Source: Methanosarcinales archaeon (GTDB lineage Archaea > Halobacteriota > Methanosarcinia > Methanosarcinales > Methanosarcinaceae). Taken from it: a stretch of 8,382 bases of DNA. How positions within the stretch are numbered: position 1 is the first letter of the stretch; each line of letters opens with the position of its first letter. The notes under the pieces are model-generated. The model saw only the letters and a program-made list of their open reading frames with translations. It was not told where the DNA came from and did no database searches. The position numbers and the translations under genes are program-made. The stretch spans positions 1-8,382 of the forward strand of contig JAAXQB010000239.1 of the NCBI GenBank assembly GCA_012329085.1. Direction: 5' to 3'. Below, one piece after another: positions 5,777 to 8,382 of the stretch.

Positions 5777-8116
5777 ATGATATCTAAAAAAAATAGCCTA
5801 AAAAAAACAGAGACAACAAAAAAAATACCGAGAATTGACATTAAGCATAAGATAAAAACTATTCAAAAACGAGACGGCAGGATTGTGGATTTTAATATTG
5901 ATTGCATAACAAGTGCTATTTCAAAAGCGATGTCTGCTGTAAAAGAAGGGTCTGATAAGGAAGCGGAGTTTATTGCACTAAAAGTGCTTTCGGAACTCAG
6001 GAAATTAAATAAATTAGTAAAATTTTTTACACCAAATATTGAGGCGGTTCAAGATATTGTTGAAAAAGAACTAATGCTAGAAGACTATACCGCCACAGCT
6101 AAGGCGTATATTTTATATCGTCAAAAACGCACAATTTTGCGTCAAAAACACAAGGAAGTTCCTGAAAGAGTACGCATTCTCTCAGAAAAAAGCAAGAAGT
6201 ATTTTAATAATGCACTTGCTGAATTTGTCTACTATAGGTCGTACTCAAGATGGATACCAGAAGAAAGAAGGCGTGAAACATGGATTGAAACAATTGATCG
6301 TTATATGGAATTTATGCGTGAAAATATTGGTAATAAATTAACAAAAAAAGAATACGAGGAAGTTCGTGAGGCTATTTTAAAACAAGAAGTAATGCCATCA
6401 ATGCGATTACTTTGGGGTGCTGGCAAGGCCAGTCGTAGTTCAAATGTAATTGGGTATAACTGTGCGTACATTGCTCCAACCAAATTAAAAGATTTCGGAG
6501 AAATAATGTATATATCCATGTGTGGTGGTGGTGTTGGATATTCTGCTGAAAGCCATGTGGTACAAAAATTACCACAAATAAAAAGGCAATGTGGCGATGA
6601 GAGATTGATGCATATTGTAAAAGACAGTAAAGAAGGGTGGGCAGATGCTTTTGTGTTTGCACTTAGGACTTGGTATAAGGGAGGAGATGTGGAATTTGAC
6701 TATTCAGAAGTGCGTCCACTGGGAGCCAGACTTGAAACAATGGGAGGCAAGGCATCTGGACCTGATCCGCTTATATCTCTTATGGTTTTTGCAAGAGAAA
6801 AAATTTTATCAAGACAGGGAAGGCGGCTATCAAACCTAGATGTACATGATTTAATTTGCAAAATAGGAGAAATAGTTGTGTCTGGTGGTGTTCGTCGTAC
6901 AGCTCTTATATCTCTTTCTGATTTAGACGATACTGGAATACGACACGCAAAAGATGGGCAATTTTATCTTACGGACCCACATAGAATGATGGCAAATAAT
7001 TCAGCTGTTTATTGGGAAAAACCAACAAACATAGAATTTCTTGATGAATGGGTTTCTTTAATAAAAGCAAAATCTGGTGAGCGAGGAATATTTAATAGAG
7101 GTGGAGTGCGTACGCAATTACCAGCACGACGATGGGAGGTTTTTGAAAAAAAATGGGAAATGTCCGGATGTAATCCATGTGGTGAAATAATTCTTGCATC
7201 AAAGCAGTTTTGTAATCTTTCTGAAATTGTGGCACGCTCAGAAGATACAGAGGAGTCACTTTTGCGAAAAGCACGCATTGCTACAATAATTGGAACTTAT
7301 CAATCTATGCTTACAGATTTTCCATATCTCTCAAAAGAGTGGAAAGAAAATTGCGACAAAGAACGTTTATTAGGTGTTTCAATAACAGGACAATGGGACG
7401 CGAAAAAAGTCCGAAATGCAAAAATATTAAAAATGCTTCGCGATGAGGCAATAAAAACTAATAAAGAATACGCGAAACGATTTGACATAAATCAATCAAC
7501 GGCTGTGACTTGCGTTAAGCCATCAGGTACGGTTTCACAGCTTGTTGACTCTTCAAGCGGTATGCACCCAAGGCATTCAAAATATTATATTCGTCGTATT
7601 CGCATAGCATCAAGCGACGCTTTATTTAAGATGTTAAAAGACCAAGGCGTTGCATTTAATCCTGAGGTTGGTCAATCCGTAGAAAATGCCACAACATATG
7701 TTATAGATTTTCCAGTTAAGGCACCAGAAGGTTCGGTGTTTAAGGACGATATGTCAGCAATAGAACAATTAGAGCATTGGAAATTGGTAAAAGAAAATTT
7801 TACAGAACACAATCCATCAGTAACAATTTCAATTAGCGACAATGAATGGATTGGTGTTGCTAATTGGGTGTATGACAACTGGGATATTGTTGGAGGGCTT
7901 TCATTTCTTCCACGCGACAACAGTGTATATAAGCTCGCTCCATATGAATCAATAAATAGAGAAAAATACGAGGAACTTTTAAAACATTTTAAGGAAATAG
8001 ATTATTCAAAAATTATTGCATATGAAAACAGCGATGAAACAGAGGGGGCGAAAGAGCTTGCATGTATGGGTGGTACTTGTGAAATAGATGCAACAATAGA
8101 GACACAAAACAGATAA
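5777..8116 (+). CDS. nrdJ: Adenosylcobalamin-dependent (class II) ribonucleoside-triphosphate reductase with ATP-cone
   Basis: Reduces ribonucleoside triphosphates to deoxyribonucleotides using a B12-generated thiyl radical, so it supplies DNA precursors without oxygen or an iron subunit. A lysine-rich lead (1-25) precedes an ATP-cone (about 27-120; IKTIQKRDGRIVDFN, ending YILYRQKRTILR), the usual allosteric switch for overall activity. The barrel follows. C468 in NPCGE fits the thiyl-radical cysteine, with N466 and E470 beside it; C229 (YNCAY) and C479 (FCNLSE) fit the reducible pair; C763 and C768 fit the tail pair that relays electrons. The spacings of 11 residues (468 to 479) and 5 (763 to 768) equal those of the Lactobacillus RTPR (408/419, 731/736). 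GGGVGYS (250-256) and MGGKASGPDPL (322-332) are also typical. All catalytic residues are present, so the enzyme should be active. At 779 residues it is RTPR length plus the cone. No inserted intein is seen. Confidence 0.94.
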   Translation: MISKKNSLKKTETTKKIPRIDIKHKIKTIQKRDGRIVDFNIDCITSAISKAMSAVKEGSDKEAEFIALKVLSELRKLNKLVKFFTPNIEAVQDIVEKELMLEDYTATAKAYILYRQKRTILRQKHKEVPERVRILSEKSKKYFNNALAEFVYYRSYSRWIPEERRRETWIETIDRYMEFMRENIGNKLTKKEYEEVREAILKQEVMPSMRLLWGAGKASRSSNVIGYNCAYIAPTKLKDFGEIMYISMCGGGVGYSAESHVVQKLPQIKRQCGDERLMHIVKDSKEGWADAFVFALRTWYKGGDVEFDYSEVRPLGARLETMGGKASGPDPLISLMVFAREKILSRQGRRLSNLDVHDLICKIGEIVVSGGVRRTALISLSDLDDTGIRHAKDGQFYLTDPHRMMANNSAVYWEKPTNIEFLDEWVSLIKAKSGERGIFNRGGVRTQLPARRWEVFEKKWEMSGCNPCGEIILASKQFCNLSEIVARSEDTEESLLRKARIATIIGTYQSMLTDFPYLSKEWKENCDKERLLGVSITGQWDAKKVRNAKILKMLRDEAIKTNKEYAKRFDINQSTAVTCVKPSGTVSQLVDSSSGMHPRHSKYYIRRIRIASSDALFKMLKDQGVAFNPEVGQSVENATTYVIDFPVKAPEGSVFKDDMSAIEQLEHWKLVKENFTEHNPSVTISISDNEWIGVANWVYDNWDIVGGLSFLPRDNSVYKLAPYESINREKYEELLKHFKEIDYSKIIAYENSDETEGAKELACMGGTCEIDATIETQNR

Positions 8117-8210
8117 ACTTGCTAAAAACCACTAGCTTGGTATCCCAGGAATAGATATATTGTTCTTTAGAAGCGAGTGTTCATTAAGTTTTTTACTAAA
8201 CAAATCAAGA

Positions 8211-8218
8211 AAGGAGGT
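8211..8218 (+). promoter_or_regulatory. Strong Shine-Dalgarno sequence for the last gene
   Basis: AAGGAGGT lies with its GGAGG 5 nt before the ATG at 8223, a near-perfect complement to the usual 16S rRNA 3' tail. It is the only clear Shine-Dalgarno in the window; the four other visible starts have none. It decides the start of the downstream ORF and implies that gene has a transcribed leader. Confidence 0.75.
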
Positions 8219-8222
8219 AACA

Positions 8223-8382
8223 ATGGTTTTGTATAAAAAAATACTTATTGCTTTTTATTGGGTCTCAATAGGGCTAAAACTAGAGCTTTCCCAGATTAAA
8301 AGAATTGTCTGGAATAAATATCTCTTTCTCTGGTGGTGTTGCTTGTGGATTCGAAAAAATGAATTTCATTATTCTTTAAATA
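8223..8382 (+). CDS. Small Trp-rich hypothetical protein, N-terminal 53 residues; 3' end outside window
   Basis: An ORF starting at the ATG after a strong Shine-Dalgarno and still open at the window edge. The visible 53 residues begin MVLYKKILIAFYWVSIGL, a moderately hydrophobic stretch, followed by a basic amphipathic part (KLELSQIKRIVWNKY) and a cluster rich in aromatic residues (LFLWWCCLWIR, 34-44) ending in KNEFHYSLN. Five tryptophans in 53 residues is unusually high. The pattern WIRKxEFHxSL seems familiar to me from short uncharacterised proteins of Parcubacteria-like genomes, but this is memory and not verified. It may be membrane-associated or peripheral; no function can be given. It follows the RNR gene by 106 nt and has its own translation signal, so it may be separately expressed. 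The ORF is too short here to exclude chance entirely, but the Shine-Dalgarno argues that it is real. Confidence 0.65.
   Translation, partial: MVLYKKILIAFYWVSIGLKLELSQIKRIVWNKYLFLWWCCLWIRKNEFHYSLN

Noticed and set aside
8117..8160. CTTGGTATCCCAGG as a terminator hairpin after the RNR gene
   Set aside because: The stem is only five pairs including a G-T wobble and no U-tract follows.

Overview
The window is an AT-rich stretch carrying six protein genes, all on the + strand: the 3' end of one gene, four complete genes, and the 5' end of a sixth. I see no tRNA, rRNA, CRISPR array or transposase gene. The gene mix points to a Patescibacteria/CPR bacterium, probably Parcubacteria-like: a PIF1-type helicase with a RecQ-like helix-turn-helix tail, an M3 metallopeptidase, a DUF192 protein with one membrane anchor, a B12-dependent class II ribonucleotide reductase, and almost no Shine-Dalgarno sequences. 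That assignment is an inference from gene content and style; no marker gene in the window proves it.

Layout: (1) 3-992, the C-terminal third of a type I restriction endonuclease subunit R (HsdR); its motor and nuclease domains, and presumably hsdM/hsdS, lie upstream. (2) 993-1273, a gene-free spacer holding a dispersed-repeat-like inverted repeat (CATTGCGAG...CTCGCAATG) with three decaying right-arm copies, then an extended -10 promoter only 8 nt from the next ATG. (3) 1274-3025, PIF1-like helicase with C-terminal HTH. (4) 3085-5061, M3 family oligopeptidase with HEFGH zinc site. (5) 5108-5593, membrane-anchored DUF192 protein. (6) 5594-5776, an AT-rich spacer with a perfect 12-bp palindrome, a possible promoter and a possible 17-codon hydrophobic peptide. 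(7) 5777-8116, adenosylcobalamin-dependent ribonucleoside-triphosphate reductase with an N-terminal ATP-cone. (8) 8223 to the window end, the start of a small tryptophan-rich protein preceded by a strong Shine-Dalgarno.

The genes do not form an obvious single pathway. HsdR is defence, the helicase acts in DNA maintenance, the RNR supplies dNTPs, and the peptidase recycles peptides. PIF1, M3 and DUF192 are closely spaced (59 and 46 nt) and could be co-transcribed, but each has its own -10-like hexamer next to the start codon. The most interesting signals are this apparent leaderless arrangement contrasted with the single strong Shine-Dalgarno at 8211, the repeat at 1039-1222, and the RTPR-type RNR with an ATP-cone in a probably B12-scavenging organism. 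I found no convincing undescribed multi-gene system.
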